DNA of 64,000 nucleotides from Chenggangzhangella methanolivorans (GCF_019797865.1 NZ_CP081869.1:2815501-2879500), one strand, 5' to 3'; shown: positions 18,939-29,244, counted from the first letter of the stretch. Notes: a model not told the origin generated them from the letters alone. Program-made: numbers and translations.

Positions 18939-19649
18939 ATGAACGACGGCTTCGATATCTACACGATCATCATCATCGTGCTGGCGGTGTTCATCTTCCT
19001 GCGGTTGCGCTCCGTGCTCGGCACGCGCACCGGAAACGAGCGTCCGCGCCAGGACACCTATGTGGGCCGCCCGCAGCCCGAGCAGCCCAAGGACAACGTC
19101 ACCCCGCTGCCGCAGCGCCCGGCCGAGCCGGTCGGCCAGCCCGCCGAGCCCGCCGAGCCGGCGGGCGACCGCTGGGCGGGCGTCGCGGAGGCGGGCTCGC
19201 CGCTCGCGAGCGGGCTCGACGAGATCGCCCGGGCCGACGGCGGCTTCGATGCGCGCGAATTCGTCGGCGGCGCCAAGGCCGCTTATGAAATGATCGTGAC
19301 CGCCTTCGCCGCCGGCGACCGCAAGACGCTGAAGCCGCTGCTCGCCAAGGAGGTGTTCGACAGCTTCTCGACCGCCATCGGCGAGCGGGAGGGCCGCGGC
19401 GAGACGGTCGAGTCGAACTTCGTCTCGATCGAGAAGTCCGAGATCACCGGCGCCGAAGTCGTCGGCCGCACCGCGCAGGTCACGGTGCGCTTCGTCTCGA
19501 AGCTCATCAGCGCGACCCGCGACCGGTCCGGCCAGGTCATCGACGGCAGCCCGACCGAGATCGCCGATCTCGTCGACGTCTGGACCTTCGCCCGCGAAGT
19601 GCCCTCGCGCGACCCGAACTGGCGGCTCGTCTCGACCGAAGCGATCTGA
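18939..19649 (+). CDS. Tim44-like domain protein (TimA type)
   Basis: A single N-terminal membrane helix (IYTIIIIVLAVFIFLRLRSVLG) is followed by a Pro/Glu-rich linker. A Tim44-like domain comes next (residues about 105-236: FVGGAKAAYEMIVTAFAAGDRKTLKPLLAKEVFDSFSTAI... to DVWTFAREVPSRDPNWRLV). The family occurs in alphaproteobacteria and is related to the mitochondrial import motor subunit. It faces secB/fxsA, which fits a role at the membrane. Confidence 0.88.
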   Translation: MNDGFDIYTIIIIVLAVFIFLRLRSVLGTRTGNERPRQDTYVGRPQPEQPKDNVTPLPQRPAEPVGQPAEPAEPAGDRWAGVAEAGSPLASGLDEIARADGGFDAREFVGGAKAAYEMIVTAFAAGDRKTLKPLLAKEVFDSFSTAIGEREGRGETVESNFVSIEKSEITGAEVVGRTAQVTVRFVSKLISATRDRSGQVIDGSPTEIADLVDVWTFAREVPSRDPNWRLVSTEAI

Positions 19650-19662
19650 CGAGGGCGTGACG

Positions 19663-20797
19663 ATGGGCGGGTCGGGGGGCCGCGATCGTGGTCCTGTCGA
19701 CGGCGATCGGCTGCGCAGGCGGAGCCATGGCCGCGCCGGACAATCTCGAGCCCGTCGCCTTCTCCGAGCTCGCCGGCTGGGCGGCGGACGACCACGCCGC
19801 CGCCTTCACGCCCTTCGCCGCCTCCTGCCGCGCCATTCTCGAGAACCGGCCGCCCTCGAGGGCCGCCCAGCCCCCGGGCGAGGCGCTGACGCGCGTCTGC
19901 GCCGAAGCGGTCGGGCTCGGCCGGCCCGACGGCGCGCAGGCCAAGGCCTTCTTCGAGCGCGCGTTCCGGCCGTTCCGCGTCGGGACCGGCATGCTGACGG
20001 GCTATTACGAGCCGGAGATCGAGGGCTCGCGCGTCCGCACGGACCGCTTCGACACGCCGCTGATGGCCCGCCCGCGCGATCTCGTGACGATCCCGGACGG
20101 CGAGAGCCTGCCGGGGGTTGCCGCCGGCATGGGCGGGGCGCGCAAGGTCGGGGCCGGCTTCGAGCCCTATTACGACCGCAAGGCCATCGAGGACGGCGCG
20201 CTCGCGGGCCGCGGGCTCGAGCTCGTCTGGGCCGAGCCGGTCGACGCCTTCTTCGTGCACATCCAGGGCTCGACCCGCGTGCGCTTTTCCGACGGCAGCG
20301 CGATGCGGCTCGCCTTCGACGGGCGCAACGGGCGCAAGTTCACCGGGATCGGCCGGCTGATGCTCGACCGCGGCCTGCTCGCGAAGGGCTCGACCAGCAT
20401 GGCGGCGATCCGCGCCTGGCTCGCGCAGAACCCGCGCGAGGGCGCCGCGCTGATGCGCGAGAACCAGTCCTACATTTTCTTCCGCAAGGACGAGAAGCTG
20501 ACGCACGCCGACGGCCCGCTCGGCGCGCAGAACGTGCCGCTCGAGCCCGGCCGCTCGATCGCGGTCGACCGCGGGATCTGGTCTTACGGCCTGCCGTTCT
20601 GGCTCGACGGCCGGTTCCCGGACGGCGGCCAGATCCGGCTTCTGGCGGTGGCGCAGGACACCGGCTCGGCGATCCTCGGGGCCGCGCGCGGCGACTATTT
20701 CGTCGGGACGGGCGACGACGCTGGCGCGGTCGCGGGCGGCATGAAGCAGCAGACCGGCTTCACCGTGCTGCTGCCGCGCGAGGACGGCGGGCGGTGA
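19663..20797 (+). CDS. mltA: Lytic murein transglycosylase A (frameshift in signal peptide)
   Basis: The mature part carries the MltA domain (GMLTGYYEPEIEGSR, then FFVHIQGSTRVRFSDGSAMRLAFDGRNGRKFTGIG) and the 3D domain with the catalytic aspartate region (AVAQDTGSAILGAARGDYFVGTGDDAG). It cleaves peptidoglycan, forming 1,6-anhydro ends. The ATG at 19663 gives MGGSG, and a G6 run near 19675 shifts the frame. With five Gs the sequence is a good signal peptide (AAIVVLSTAIGCAGGAMA). Without the correction the frame starts at the GTG at 19688. Confidence 0.9.
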
Positions 20798-21351
20798 CCC
20801 GCCGTCGCCGGACGCCGAGCGAAGCCGAGCTCGCGCTGTGGGCCAAGGTCGCGGAGACGGTCGCGCCGCTTCCGGGCCGCCGTCTCGCGCTTCCGGCCGC
20901 GCCGGCGGTCTCCGCCTCGAGCGAACCTGCGCCCGCGCCCGCGGCCGAGACGTCCCCCGCGGCGCTCTCGGCGAAGACCGCGCCCGCGCCCACCCTCACC
21001 CCGCTTGCGCCGCTCGAGGCGCGGTTCCGCAGGCGGCTGGTGCGCGGCGTCGTCGAGATCGACGCGCGGATCGACCTTCACGGGCTGAGGCAGGAGGAGG
21101 CGCAGCGCCGTCTGGTCACCTTTCTCCAGGGCGCGCAGGCGCGCGGCCACAAGCTGGTGCTGGTGATCACCGGCAAGGGCGCGCCGGGCGCGGACGCCTA
21201 CGCCGAGCGCGGCGTGCTGCGGCGGGCGGTCCCGATGTGGCTGTCCTCGCCAGCGGCGCGCGGCGTGGTGGTGGGGTTCGAGACCGCCGGCCCGACCCAT
21301 GGCGGGACCGGCGCGCTCTATGTGCGGATCCGCAAGTCCGGACGGCTGTGA
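20794..21351 (+). CDS. Smr-domain protein
   Basis: The GTG start overlaps the mltA stop (GTGA). A basic, Ala/Pro-rich N-terminal half leads to an Smr domain (residues about 90-185) with DLHGLRQEEAQRRLVTFL, LVLVITGKG, and a C-terminal PTHGGTGALYVRIRKS. Smr domains are found alone or at the end of MutS2 and act on RNA or branched DNA. The target here is unknown. It pairs with mltA in this region in many relatives. Confidence 0.9.
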   Translation: MTRRRRTPSEAELALWAKVAETVAPLPGRRLALPAAPAVSASSEPAPAPAAETSPAALSAKTAPAPTLTPLAPLEARFRRRLVRGVVEIDARIDLHGLRQEEAQRRLVTFLQGAQARGHKLVLVITGKGAPGADAYAERGVLRRAVPMWLSSPAARGVVVGFETAGPTHGGTGALYVRIRKSGRL

Positions 21352-21363
21352 AAAAAGGCGGGA

Positions 21364-21389
21364 GCGGGGGCCCGGGAGGAGGCCCCCGC
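21364..21389. terminator. Hairpin between convergent genes
   Basis: A 9-bp perfect G+C stem (21364-21372 with 21381-21389) lies 12 bases after the smr stop and before the end of the opposing gene. An A6 run precedes it, which becomes a T-run on the other strand, so it could serve both genes. Confidence 0.65.
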
Positions 21390-21423
21390 CCCCGGCGGGT
21401 CGCGACGTTGGCGGGGACCAGGG

Positions 21424-21708
21424 TCAGTCGCAGACCCGAACCTTGACGAAATAGGCATCGCCGTAGGCGTCGTAGCGCTTGCGCTTCTCGAGCCAGCAGT
21501 CGCGCTCGTAGGAGACGCCGCGCTCATAGGCGTCGGCGGAGCCGGCGGCGAGCGCGCCGAGCAGGAGGCCGCCGGCGACGCCGCCCGCGATGAAGGCCGC
21601 GTTGCGGACGGACCTGGCTTGCGCGGCGGGCGCGACGGCCGAGGCCATGACGGCTGCGGCGAGGAGGGCGGCGGCGGCCTTGCGGGCCTTGGAGGCGATG
21701 ACGGTCAT
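21424..21708 (-). CDS. Small exported protein with glycine-rich hydrophobic segment
   Basis: The 94-residue product has a signal peptide (KAAAALLAAAVMASAVAPAAQA) and then a glycine-zipper-like segment (AAFIAGGVAGGLLLGALAAG). The polar tail has two cysteines (DCWLEKRKRYDAYGDAYFVKVRVCD) that could pair. No family is assigned; such proteins are common in the rhizobial envelope. Confidence 0.6.
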   Translation of the reverse strand: MTVIASKARKAAAALLAAAVMASAVAPAAQARSVRNAAFIAGGVAGGLLLGALAAGSADAYERGVSYERDCWLEKRKRYDAYGDAYFVKVRVCD

Positions 21709-21885
21709 GGCGGTCCCCTTGGATCTTCCGGAGGAGCCGCGCCGATCGCGGCCCCGATGACTGTCAGTCGCGGGAGCCGGGGCGGAGGTTCAAAACGGAT
21801 CGAAGATTTTTTTGCAGGGGCCGGGAGAGCGTCGTCCGGGCGGCGAGGCCGGTCCGGGATCGTGATCGGGATGAGGTTCAGAACC

Positions 21886-21980
21886 TCGTCATGCCCCGGC
21901 TTGTCCGGGGCATCCACCGTTTGCAAGCCGTAGCGTCCAGTGGTCGTGCGTGGATCCCCCGGACAAGCCGGGGGATGACG
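21886..21980. repeat. Palindromic intergenic repeat, family A
   Basis: CATGCCCCGGCTTGTCCGGGGCATCCA followed, after a variable centre, by TGGATCCCCCGGACAAGCCGGGGGATGACG. The two halves are inverted to each other as well as being internal hairpins. Confidence 0.8.
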
Positions 21981-22057
21981 ACGGTGGCTTTTCCGTATTT
22001 CCGGAGAACGATCCCGACCTTACGGCTGCGCTTGCGCCGGGACGACGGTCCGGCGTC

Positions 22058-22777
22058 CTAAAAATCCTCGCGGCGGCCGTCGCCATGGACGATCGAGAGG
22101 CGGCGGGCCCCGAGGGCGTCGTCGTGAGCCACAGGCTCGCGCCGTCGCGGCTGCGGAGCACGTCGAGGCGGTCCTCGCCCATGGCGCTCGACATCGAGAC
22201 TTTGAGATCGCCGCCGGCGAGCGGATGTCCGCGGGCCTCGAGAATGGCGCGGCAGGCCGCCTGCGCCGCGGCGGCGCTGTCCTCGTCGGCCGTCACGGCC
22301 GCGCGCAGAGGGTTCTCGCCGATCCAGCGTCCCACTCGCCGCCCGCAGCTGGCGGGAGGCCTGAACATAGATGTTCTCGAAGTCCTGGTCGGGCTCGCGC
22401 TCGGGGAAGCACACCAGAAGCCGCACGTCGCCGAAATCCTGCTCGCGGTCCTCGCCGCCCTGAAGCGCCTCGGCGAGGAAGCCGGTGGGATCGCCCCGAC
22501 CCGCCGCCGCGAACAGCTCGTTGACCACATGGATGAGCTCGACCATGACCTCGGCGCCCTGGCTCTCGTGGAAGATCGCCTGATGGCCGACCTGGAGGTC
22601 GCCGCTGTTCCTGCCCGACATGACGTGGGCGCTCAGCAGAAAATTCGGCTCGCCGCCCGGGACCAGCACCCGGCTGTAGTGATCGCGGGTGGCCGACGGC
22701 GCGCCGCCATACTGGTCGATGAAGCCGCGCTCGCGAAAATGCCGCTCGAGCGCGTCCGGGCTCTGAACTCCCTCCAT
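22058..22777 (-). CDS. Hypothetical protein (frameshifted)
   Basis: MEGVQSPDALERHFRERGF... continues as a well-formed soluble alpha/beta protein (HYSRVLVPGGEPNFLLSAHVM, VMVELIHVVNELFAAAG, FGDVRLLVCFPEREPDQDFENIYVQASRQLRAASG). The frame breaks near 22340 and continues as RRVGRWIGENPLRAAVTADEDSAAAAQAACRAILEARGHP in a second frame. The true stop is uncertain; 22058 is the stop of the first frame, and the second frame runs on to 21889. No family is recognised. It is upstream of nothing obvious and lies behind hslU. Confidence 0.5.
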   Translation of the reverse strand: MEGVQSPDALERHFRERGFIDQYGGAPSATRDHYSRVLVPGGEPNFLLSAHVMSGRNSGDLQVGHQAIFHESQGAEVMVELIHVVNELFAAAGRGDPTGFLAEALQGGEDREQDFGDVRLLVCFPEREPDQDFENIYVQASRQLRAASGTLDRREPSARGRDGRRGQRRRGAGGLPRHSRGPRTSARRRRSQSLDVERHGRGPPRRAPQPRRREPVAHDDALGARRLSIVHGDGRREDF

Positions 22778-22974
22778 TCGTCGTTCTCGGTTGATCGCCG
22801 CCGTCACGGGCTGGTCACGGCAAGGTGGTCTCGCCCGTGAGGGTTCTGCGCGCAAGGAGAAAGGCGGCGCGGGCCGTTGACGCCTGCGTCATCGGGACGG
22901 GCCGTCGGATCGCCGGAAAGCGCGGCGAGCACCCTGCCTCCCTCCCCTTGGGACAGAGGAGGGAGGAGCGCCCG

Positions 22975-24264
22975 TCACAGAATGAAGCGGCTCAGATCCG
23001 CGTTCTTGGCGAGATCGCCGACGAACTTGCGCACGTAGTCGCCGTTCACGACGACGGTCTCGCCGTTGCGGTCGGTCGCGGAAAAACTGATCTCGTCGAG
23101 CACGCGCTCCATCACGGTCTGCAGGCGACGCGCGCCGATGTTCTCGACGGTGGAGTTCACCTCGACCGCGACGTCGGCGAGCGCCGCGACGCCGTCCTCG
23201 GTGATCTCGAGCGTCACGCCTTCCGTCGCCATCAGCGCCACGTACTGCTTGACGAGGCTGGCCTCAGTGTCGGTGAGGATGCGCACGAAGTCCTCGCGGG
23301 TGAGCGCGCTGAGCTCGACGCGAATGGGCAACCGGCCCTGAAGCTCCGGCAGCAAGTCGGAGGGCTTGGCCACATGGAATGCGCCGGACGCGATGAACAG
23401 GATGTGGTCGGTCTTCACCGGCCCGTGCTTGGTCGCGACGGTGGTGCCCTCGATCAACGGCAGCAGATCGCGCTGCACGCCCTCTCGGGAGACGTCGCCC
23501 GCCCGGCCCTCGCGGGCGCAGATCTTGTCGATCTCGTCGAGGAACACTATGCCGGCGTTCTCGACCGTCTTAATCGCTTCCGTGACGAGGCTCTCCTGGT
23601 CGAGCAGCTTGTCGCTCTCCTCGGCGATGAGGCCTTCGTAGCTGTCCTTCACGGTGACGCGCCGGGTCTTCTGCCCGCCCATCCCCTTGAACATGTCGCC
23701 GAGCGAGATCATCCCGACCTGGCCGGGCATGCCCGGGATCTCCATCATGGGCGGGCCGGAGGCCGCGACCTCGATCTCGATCTCCTTCTCGTCCATGTCG
23801 CCGTCGCGCAGCTTCTTGCGGAAGCTCTCGCGGGTGGCGGGGCTGGCGGTGGCGCCGACGAGCGCCGTCAGCACGCGCTCCTCGGCCGCCATATGGGCTT
23901 TGGCCTGCACGTCCTTGCGCTTGGCGGTCCGCACGAGGCCAATCGCGGCTTCGAGCAGGTCGCGGACGATCTGCTCGACGTCGCGGCCCACATAGCCGAC
24001 CTCGGTGAACTTGGTCGCCTCCACTTTCAGGAACGGCGCGTTGGCGAGCTTGGCGAGGCGGCGCGAGATCTCGGTCTTGCCGACGCCCGTCGGCCCGATC
24101 ATCAGGATGTTCTTCGGCAGAACCTCCTCGCGCAGGTGGCCGGTGAGCTGCAGGCGCCTCCAGCGGTTCCGGAGCGCGATGGCGACCGCGCGCTTGGCGT
24201 CGCGCTGTCCGACGATGTGCCGGTCGAGCTCGGAGACGATTTCGCGGGGGGAGAGGTCGGTCAT
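22975..24264 (-). CDS. hslU: HslU ATPase of the HslUV protease
   Basis: A complete 429-residue AAA+ unfoldase. It has Walker [10 protein letters not shown] near residue 57, the pore motif GYVGRD near 90, an inserted I-domain (about 110-230) and Walker [11 protein letters not shown] near 245. The sensor and C-terminal parts ([21 protein letters not shown]) and the final DLSRFIL tail, which docks into HslV, are also present. HslU unfolds substrates and feeds them to HslV. The order on the minus strand is hslV then hslU, with a palindromic repeat between them. Confidence 0.97.
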   Translation of the reverse strand: MTDLSPREIVSELDRHIVGQRDAKRAVAIALRNRWRRLQLTGHLREEVLPKNILMIGPTGVGKTEISRRLAKLANAPFLKVEATKFTEVGYVGRDVEQIVRDLLEAAIGLVRTAKRKDVQAKAHMAAEERVLTALVGATASPATRESFRKKLRDGDMDEKEIEIEVAASGPPMMEIPGMPGQVGMISLGDMFKGMGGQKTRRVTVKDSYEGLIAEESDKLLDQESLVTEAIKTVENAGIVFLDEIDKICAREGRAGDVSREGVQRDLLPLIEGTTVATKHGPVKTDHILFIASGAFHVAKPSDLLPELQGRLPIRVELSALTREDFVRILTDTEASLVKQYVALMATEGVTLEITEDGVAALADVAVEVNSTVENIGARRLQTVMERVLDEISFSATDRNGETVVVNGDYVRKFVGDLAKNADLSRFIL

Positions 24265-24338
24265 TGTTTTCTCGTGTCGGCGGCGCCGCCCAGCGGCCCA
24301 ATGCGCCGGCCCGAAGCGCCGGCTGATGCGGAAACGGA

Positions 24339-24457
24339 GTGCGTGCTTCGAGACGCGGCCTTGCGGCCGCTCCTCGAGCCATGAGGAAGGACTCAGCTAC
24401 GCAACGGTCCTCATGCTGAGGAGCTTGGCGACAGCCAAGCGTCTCGAAGCACGCAAG
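24339..24457. repeat. Palindromic repeat, family B, between hslV and hslU
   Basis: GTGCGTGCTTCGAGACG at the left pairs with CGTCTCGAAGCACGC at the right, with an inner CCTCGAGCCATGAGG...CCTCATGCTGAGGAG region. It is the same family as the duplicated element after dnaQ. Confidence 0.8.
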
Positions 24458-24467
24458 ACATTTCGGA

Positions 24468-25016
24468 TCACCCCTCCGTCTCCATGCTTTCGACGGTGAG
24501 GTTCTCATTCGTGTAGACGCAGATGTCGGCCGCGATCTTCATCGACTTGCGCACGATCGCCTCGGCGTCGAGGTCCATGTCGACGAGCGCGCGGGCGGCC
24601 GAGAGCGCGTAGTTGCCGCCCGAGCCGATCGCCGCCACCCCGTCCTCGGGCTCCAGCACGTCGCCGGTGCCGGTGATGACGAGCGCGGACTTTTTGTCGG
24701 CCACCAGCATCATGGCTTCGAGGCGCCGCAGGTAACGGTCGGTGCGCCAGTCCTTGGCGAGCTCGACGGCGGCGCGCAGCAGCTGGCCGGGATGCTGCTC
24801 GAGCTTGGCCTCGAGCCGCTCGAACAGCGTGAAGGCGTCGGCGGTGGCGCCGGCGAAGCCCGCGATCACCTCGCCCTTGGCGATGCGCCGCACCTTCTTG
24901 GCGGTCGCCTTCATCACGGTCTGGCCGAGGCTCACCTGGCCGTCGCCGCCGATGACGACGAGGCCGCCCTTCTTGACCAGCAGGATCGTGGTGCCGTGGA
25001 GAATGATGTCGGACAT
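24468..25016 (-). CDS. hslV: HslV peptidase of the HslUV protease
   Basis: The 182-residue protein has a short propeptide ending at HG, then [10 protein letters not shown], so the catalytic threonine is exposed after cleavage. [38 protein letters not shown] and [17 protein letters not shown] follow, all diagnostic for HslV. It forms the double-ring peptidase capped by HslU. I chose the ATG at 25016 over the longer open frame because the family's propeptide is short. Confidence 0.97.
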   Translation of the reverse strand: MSDIILHGTTILLVKKGGLVVIGGDGQVSLGQTVMKATAKKVRRIAKGEVIAGFAGATADAFTLFERLEAKLEQHPGQLLRAAVELAKDWRTDRYLRRLEAMMLVADKKSALVITGTGDVLEPEDGVAAIGSGGNYALSAARALVDMDLDAEAIVRKSMKIAADICVYTNENLTVESMETEG

Positions 25017-25110
25017 GGAGGCTCCGGGTCGAAATTCCGGAGCCTCAGGTAAGCATTCGCGACCCGTTCGCAACTGGCGGGCCGGCCATGCGCGAGATCT
25101 CTGACGAGCG

Positions 25111-25211
25111 CGCCGTCATGCCCGGCGAAGCCGGGTATCCACGACTTCGCTTGTCGAGCGCGTCGGCTCCAAGTCGTGGATACCCGCGCGAAGGCGCGGG
25201 CATGACGGCGG
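25111..25211. repeat. Large palindromic repeat, family C
   Basis: GCCGTCATGCCCGG at the left pairs with the CGGGCATGACGGC at the right, and GGTATCCACGACTT pairs with AAGTCGTGGATACC. The whole is a cruciform-capable element of about 100 bases between hslV and dps. I see only one copy in the window. Confidence 0.8.
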
Positions 25212-25236
25212 CGGGTCCGTCTAAACCCGCCGGCGT

Positions 25237-25785
25237 TCAGGTCCCGCGCGAGGCCTCGAACAGGAACCAGGCGCGCCGTTCGGCCTCGTCGATCCAGTTC
25301 TCGATCAGGCTCTCGGTCGCGACGTCGTCATGGTCGTCGCAGAGGTCGTGGACCTCGCGCAGCCGCACGACGTAGTCGAGCGTGTCCTGCCGGAGCTCCG
25401 CCAGCATCGAGTGCGGCGTCACGAAGTCCGCGTCGTTGTCGGCGACACGCTGGAGCCGCGCGATGTGCCCGATCGAGCGCAGCGTCGTGCCGCCGATCTT
25501 GCGGACGCGCTCGGCCATGTCGTCGGTGGTGGCGAGGATCTGGTCGGCCTGCTCGTCGAGCAGCAGGTGATAGTCGCGGAAGTGCGGTCCGCTCATGTGC
25601 CAGTGAAAATTCTTCGTCTTAAGGTAAAGCGCGAAGGTGTCGGCGAGCAGCGCGTTCATCGCGCCCGCGATGTCGGTGACGGCGTTGGTCGGCAGGCTCG
25701 TGGGCGTCGCGAGCGCCGCCTTGCGGCGGGCCTTGGCGCGCGAGGGGGTTTTCTTGGCGCCTTGAGCGGCAGGGGTCTTGGCCAT
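25237..25785 (-). CDS. dps: Dps-family ferritin-like DNA-protection protein
   Basis: After a basic, Lys/Ala/Pro-rich N-terminal tail (about 30 residues) comes a Dps fold. KTKNFHWHMSGPHFRDYHLLLDEQADQI holds the interface ferroxidase ligands; DMAERVRKIGGTTLRSIGHIARL follows. The basic tail suits DNA binding. Dps assembles as a 12-mer that oxidises and stores iron with peroxide. The start is the ATG at 25785. It is transcribed alone. Confidence 0.92.
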   Translation of the reverse strand: MAKTPAAQGAKKTPSRAKARRKAALATPTSLPTNAVTDIAGAMNALLADTFALYLKTKNFHWHMSGPHFRDYHLLLDEQADQILATTDDMAERVRKIGGTTLRSIGHIARLQRVADNDADFVTPHSMLAELRQDTLDYVVRLREVHDLCDDHDDVATESLIENWIDEAERRAWFLFEASRGT

Positions 25786-25999
25786 GTCCGTATTCCTGGT
25801 GCGGCGTTGATGCGTAACAAGTCCGCAGGACGCGACCTTGTTCCAGAGCCGGGTTCGGGCGGCGCCGGCTCCCCGTCCGGCCGCGCATGAGCCATGCGGC
25901 GGGGACAGGGCGACGCGTTGGCCTTCTCGCGGTCTGCGTGCTAGTGACCCGCAAATTCCATGACATGCGCACGACGGACGTCGGCCGCGGAGACGGTTC

Positions 26000-26593
26000 A
26001 TGCGAAAAGCCGAAGTGGTCCGTAAGACCGCCGAGACCGACATCATGCTGTCCGTGGACCTCGACGGGACCGGCGCGTCGAAGATCTCGACCGGCGTCGG
26101 CTTCCTCGACCACATGCTCGAACTGCTCTCGCGCCACGCGATGATCGACCTGGCCGTCACGGCCAAGGGCGACACCCATGTCGACTTCCACCACGTCACC
26201 GAAGACGTCGGCATCGCGCTCGGCCAGGCCTGCCGCAAGGCGCTCGGCGACATGAAGGGCCTGACCCGCTACGCCGACGCCTACATGCCGATGGACGAGA
26301 CCCTCACCCGCGTCGCGATCGACGTCTCGGGCCGGCCGTTCCTCGTCTGGCGCACGGCGTTCCCGACGCCGAAGGTCGGCGAGTTCGACACCGAGCTGGT
26401 GCGCGAGTTCTTCCAGGGGTTTTCGACCCACGCCGCCGTGACGCTGCATGTCGAGACGCTCTACGGGGCCAATTCGCACCACATCGCCGAAAGCTGCTTC
26501 AAGGGGCTGGCGCGCTGCCTGAAGGCGGCGTTCGCGCTCGACCCGCGGGCCGGCGACCGCCTGCCCTCGACCAAAGAGCGCATCGGCGACTGA
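26000..26593 (+). CDS. hisB: Imidazoleglycerol-phosphate dehydratase
   Basis: A complete 197-residue enzyme with its manganese ligands in [33 protein letters not shown] and [18 protein letters not shown]. It forms imidazole acetol phosphate in histidine synthesis. No phosphatase domain is fused, as is normal in alphaproteobacteria. It opens the hisB-DUF2628-hisH-hisA-hisF-hisE-coaA run. Confidence 0.97.
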   Translation: MRKAEVVRKTAETDIMLSVDLDGTGASKISTGVGFLDHMLELLSRHAMIDLAVTAKGDTHVDFHHVTEDVGIALGQACRKALGDMKGLTRYADAYMPMDETLTRVAIDVSGRPFLVWRTAFPTPKVGEFDTELVREFFQGFSTHAAVTLHVETLYGANSHHIAESCFKGLARCLKAAFALDPRAGDRLPSTKERIGD

Positions 26594-26609
26594 CAGGACT
26601 GAAGAACTC

Positions 26610-27100
26610 ATGCGCAACTGGCTGATCTACGAGCCCCCGGGCGGCGCCCGCGCGACGCTCGAGGACGCGGAAGGCTTCGTCACCGTCCGGGAGGGCTTCT
26701 CCAAGGCCGCCTTCCTGTTCGCGCCGTTCTGGCTCGCCTGGCGGCGCTGCTGGCATGCGCTCGGCGTCTGGGTCGCGGCCGTGCTCGGGGCGGCGCTGCT
26801 GATCGCGCTGCTCGACCTGAAGGACGGGGCCGCCACGGCGCTCATCGCTCTGCCGAGCGTCGCGGTCGGCTTCGAGGCCGCCTGGATCCGCGCTCGCGCG
26901 CTCGAGCGGCGCGGCTACGCGCTCGCAGGCTCCGCCCTGGCGCGGTCGCGCGAGGAGGCCGAAGCGCTGTTCTTCGTCGACTGGATCGAGGACGCCGGGA
27001 GGCGCTCGAGGCGCCGCGCGCCGCGGTCTCCGCCGCGCCCTTCCGTCCCGCGCCCGCCGGCGTGCTCGGGCTCTTCCCCTCGCCGGGCGCCCAGAGGTGA
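26610..27100 (+). CDS. DUF2628 membrane protein in the his cluster (frameshifted)
   Basis: [48 protein letters not shown] is a typical DUF2628 start: a short soluble part, then hydrophobic helices ([17 protein letters not shown] and [16 protein letters not shown]). The frame breaks near 26998. The other frame ends with [11 protein letters not shown], and its TGA overlaps the hisH GTG. This gene commonly sits between hisB and hisH in Hyphomicrobiales; its role is unknown. Confidence 0.82.
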
Positions 27101-27732
27101 CGATCGCGGTCGTCGACTACGGGGCGGGCAATCTCCGCTCGGTCGAGAAGGCACTGGTGAAGGCCGGCGGGCAGGGCGTCGTCGTGACGTCCGATCCGCA
27201 GGTCGTCGCGGGCGCCGATCATGTCGTGCTGCCGGGCGACGGCGCCTTTCCCGACTGCCGGGCGGCGCTCGGCGCGGCCTCGGGCCTCGGCGAGGCGCTC
27301 GACGAGGCGGTGAAGCGCCGCGGCGCGGCGTTTCTGGGCATCTGCATCGGCATGCAGCTTCTCGCCACGCAGGGCGAGGAATACGAACCGACCCCGGGGC
27401 TCGACTGGATCCCGGGACGGGTCGTGCGCATCCAGCCCGGCGAAGCGGGGCTGAAGGTTCCCCATATGGGCTGGAACACGCTGCGCGCCCACCGCCCGCA
27501 CGTGCTGACCGCCGGCCTCGACCTTGGGCCGCACGGCCTCCACGCCTATTTCCTGCACGCCTTTCACCTGAGCGCCGACGACCAGTCCGACGTCGTGGCC
27601 TCGGCCGACTATGGCGGCGAGGTCACGGCGCTCGTGGCGCGCGGCAACGTCGCGGGCGTCCAGTTCCATCCCGAGAAGAGCCAGCGCCTGGGGCTGGAGC
27701 TTCTCGCCAATTTCGTGCGGTGGCGCCCGTGA
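27097..27732 (+). CDS. hisH: Imidazole glycerol phosphate synthase, glutaminase subunit
   Basis: A class I glutamine amidotransferase of 211 residues. [12 protein letters not shown] is at the N-terminus, [10 protein letters not shown] carries the nucleophilic Cys, and [12 protein letters not shown] carries the catalytic His and Glu. It releases ammonia that HisF uses to close the imidazole ring. The GTG start overlaps the previous stop (GTGA), and its own stop overlaps the hisA GTG. Confidence 0.96.
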   Translation: MTIAVVDYGAGNLRSVEKALVKAGGQGVVVTSDPQVVAGADHVVLPGDGAFPDCRAALGAASGLGEALDEAVKRRGAAFLGICIGMQLLATQGEEYEPTPGLDWIPGRVVRIQPGEAGLKVPHMGWNTLRAHRPHVLTAGLDLGPHGLHAYFLHAFHLSADDQSDVVASADYGGEVTALVARGNVAGVQFHPEKSQRLGLELLANFVRWRP

Positions 27733-28462
27733 TCCTCTATCCCGCGATCGACCTGAAGGGCGGCGAGGTCGTGCGCCTTCGCCAGGGCCTGATGGACAGC
27801 GCCACCGTCTACGGCGCCGATCCAGCCGCGCAGGCCGCGAGCTTCGCCGAGGCCGGCTTCGAGTGGATCCACGTGGTCGATCTCGACGGCGCCTTCGCGG
27901 GCGAGAGCCGCAACGCAGAAGCGGTGGAAGGCGTGCTCAAGCGCGTCGACGTGCCCGTCCAGCTCGGCGGCGGCATCCGCTCGATGGGTCAGGTCGAGGC
28001 GTGGCTCTCCCGCGGCCTCTCGCGCGTCATCCTCGGCACGGCGGCCGTGCGCGACCCGGACTTCGTGAAGGCGGCGGCCAAGGAACATCCCGGCAAGGTC
28101 GCCGTCGGCATCGACGCCAAGGACGGGCTCGTGGCGGTCCAGGGCTGGGCCGAGGTCTCCGACATGACCGCTCTCGACCTCGCCCGCCGCTTCGAGGACG
28201 CCGGGGTCTGCGCCATCATCTACACCGACATCTCGCGCGACGGCCTGCTGTCGGGCCTCAATCTCGAATCGACCGGGAGCTCGCCGAGGCTGTCTCGATC
28301 CCGGTGATCGCCTCCGGCGGCCTCGCCGACATCGAGGACGTGAAGCGGCTCGTGTCACCCGAAAACGCCGCGATCGCGGGCGCCATCACGGGCCGCGCGC
28401 TCTATGACGGGCGGCTCGATCCGCGCGAGGCGATCGCGGTGGCGGGAAGGAAGGAGGCCTGA
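27729..28462 (+). CDS. hisA: Phosphoribosylformimino-AICAR ribotide isomerase (frameshifted)
   Basis: A beta/alpha barrel. [20 protein letters not shown] holds the first catalytic Asp, followed by [22 protein letters not shown] and [16 protein letters not shown] with the second Asp. A base is lost from a CCC run near 28272; the other frame supplies [22 protein letters not shown] and the stop at 28462. It performs the Amadori rearrangement in histidine synthesis. It starts with GTG overlapping hisH. Confidence 0.95.
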
Positions 28463-29244
28463 TGCTGAAGACCCGCGTCATCCCCTGCCTCGACGTCAAG
28501 GACGGCCGCGTCGTGAAGGGCGTGCAGTTCGTGAATCTGCGCGACGCGGGCGATCCGGTCGAGGCAGCCATCGCCTATGACGCGGCCGGCGCCGACGAGC
28601 TCTGCTTCCTCGACATCACCGCAAGCCACGAGGAGCGGGCGATCCTCCTGGACGTCGTGGCCCGCACGGCGGAAAACTGCTTCATGCCGGTCACCGTCGG
28701 CGGCGGCGTGCGCTCGGTCGAGGACGTGCGCGCGCTGATGCTCGCCGGCGCCGACAAGGTCTCGATCATGTCGGCGGCGGTGAACGACCGCTCGGTGGTG
28801 GCGCGCGCGGCGGAGAAATTCGGGGCGCAGGCCATCGTGGTCGCGGTCGACGCCAAGAAGGTGTCGGGGCCAGGCGAAGCCGACCGCTGGGAGGTGTTCA
28901 CCCATGGCGGGCGCCGGCCCACCGGGATCGACGCCGTCGAGTATGCGGCGGAAGTCGCGAGCCTCGGGGCGGGCGAGATCCTGCTGACCTCGATGGACCG
29001 CGACGGCGCCAAGGACGGCTACGACCTCGCGCTCACCCGCGCGGTCGTCGACGCGGTGCCGGTGCCGGTCGTCGCCTCGGGCGGCGTCGGCGCGCCCGAG
29101 CACATGGTCGAAGGCGTGATCATCGGCGGCGCGAGCGCGGTGCTGGCGGCCTCGATCTTCCATTTCGGCGAGTTCACCATCGGCGAGGCCAAGGCCCGCA
29201 TGGCCGCCGCAGGCGTCGCGGTGCGGCTCGATCCGGGCGCCTGA
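28462..29244 (+). CDS. hisF: Imidazole glycerol phosphate synthase, cyclase subunit
   Basis: The complete 260-residue barrel has [19 protein letters not shown] with the catalytic Asp near residue 10, [13 protein letters not shown], and VVAVDAKK with the second Asp near 130. The partner half [19 protein letters not shown] and [14 protein letters not shown] follow. It works with HisH. The ATG shares one base with the hisA stop (TGATG). Confidence 0.97.
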   Translation: MLKTRVIPCLDVKDGRVVKGVQFVNLRDAGDPVEAAIAYDAAGADELCFLDITASHEERAILLDVVARTAENCFMPVTVGGGVRSVEDVRALMLAGADKVSIMSAAVNDRSVVARAAEKFGAQAIVVAVDAKKVSGPGEADRWEVFTHGGRRPTGIDAVEYAAEVASLGAGEILLTSMDRDGAKDGYDLALTRAVVDAVPVPVVASGGVGAPEHMVEGVIIGGASAVLAASIFHFGEFTIGEAKARMAAAGVAVRLDPGA

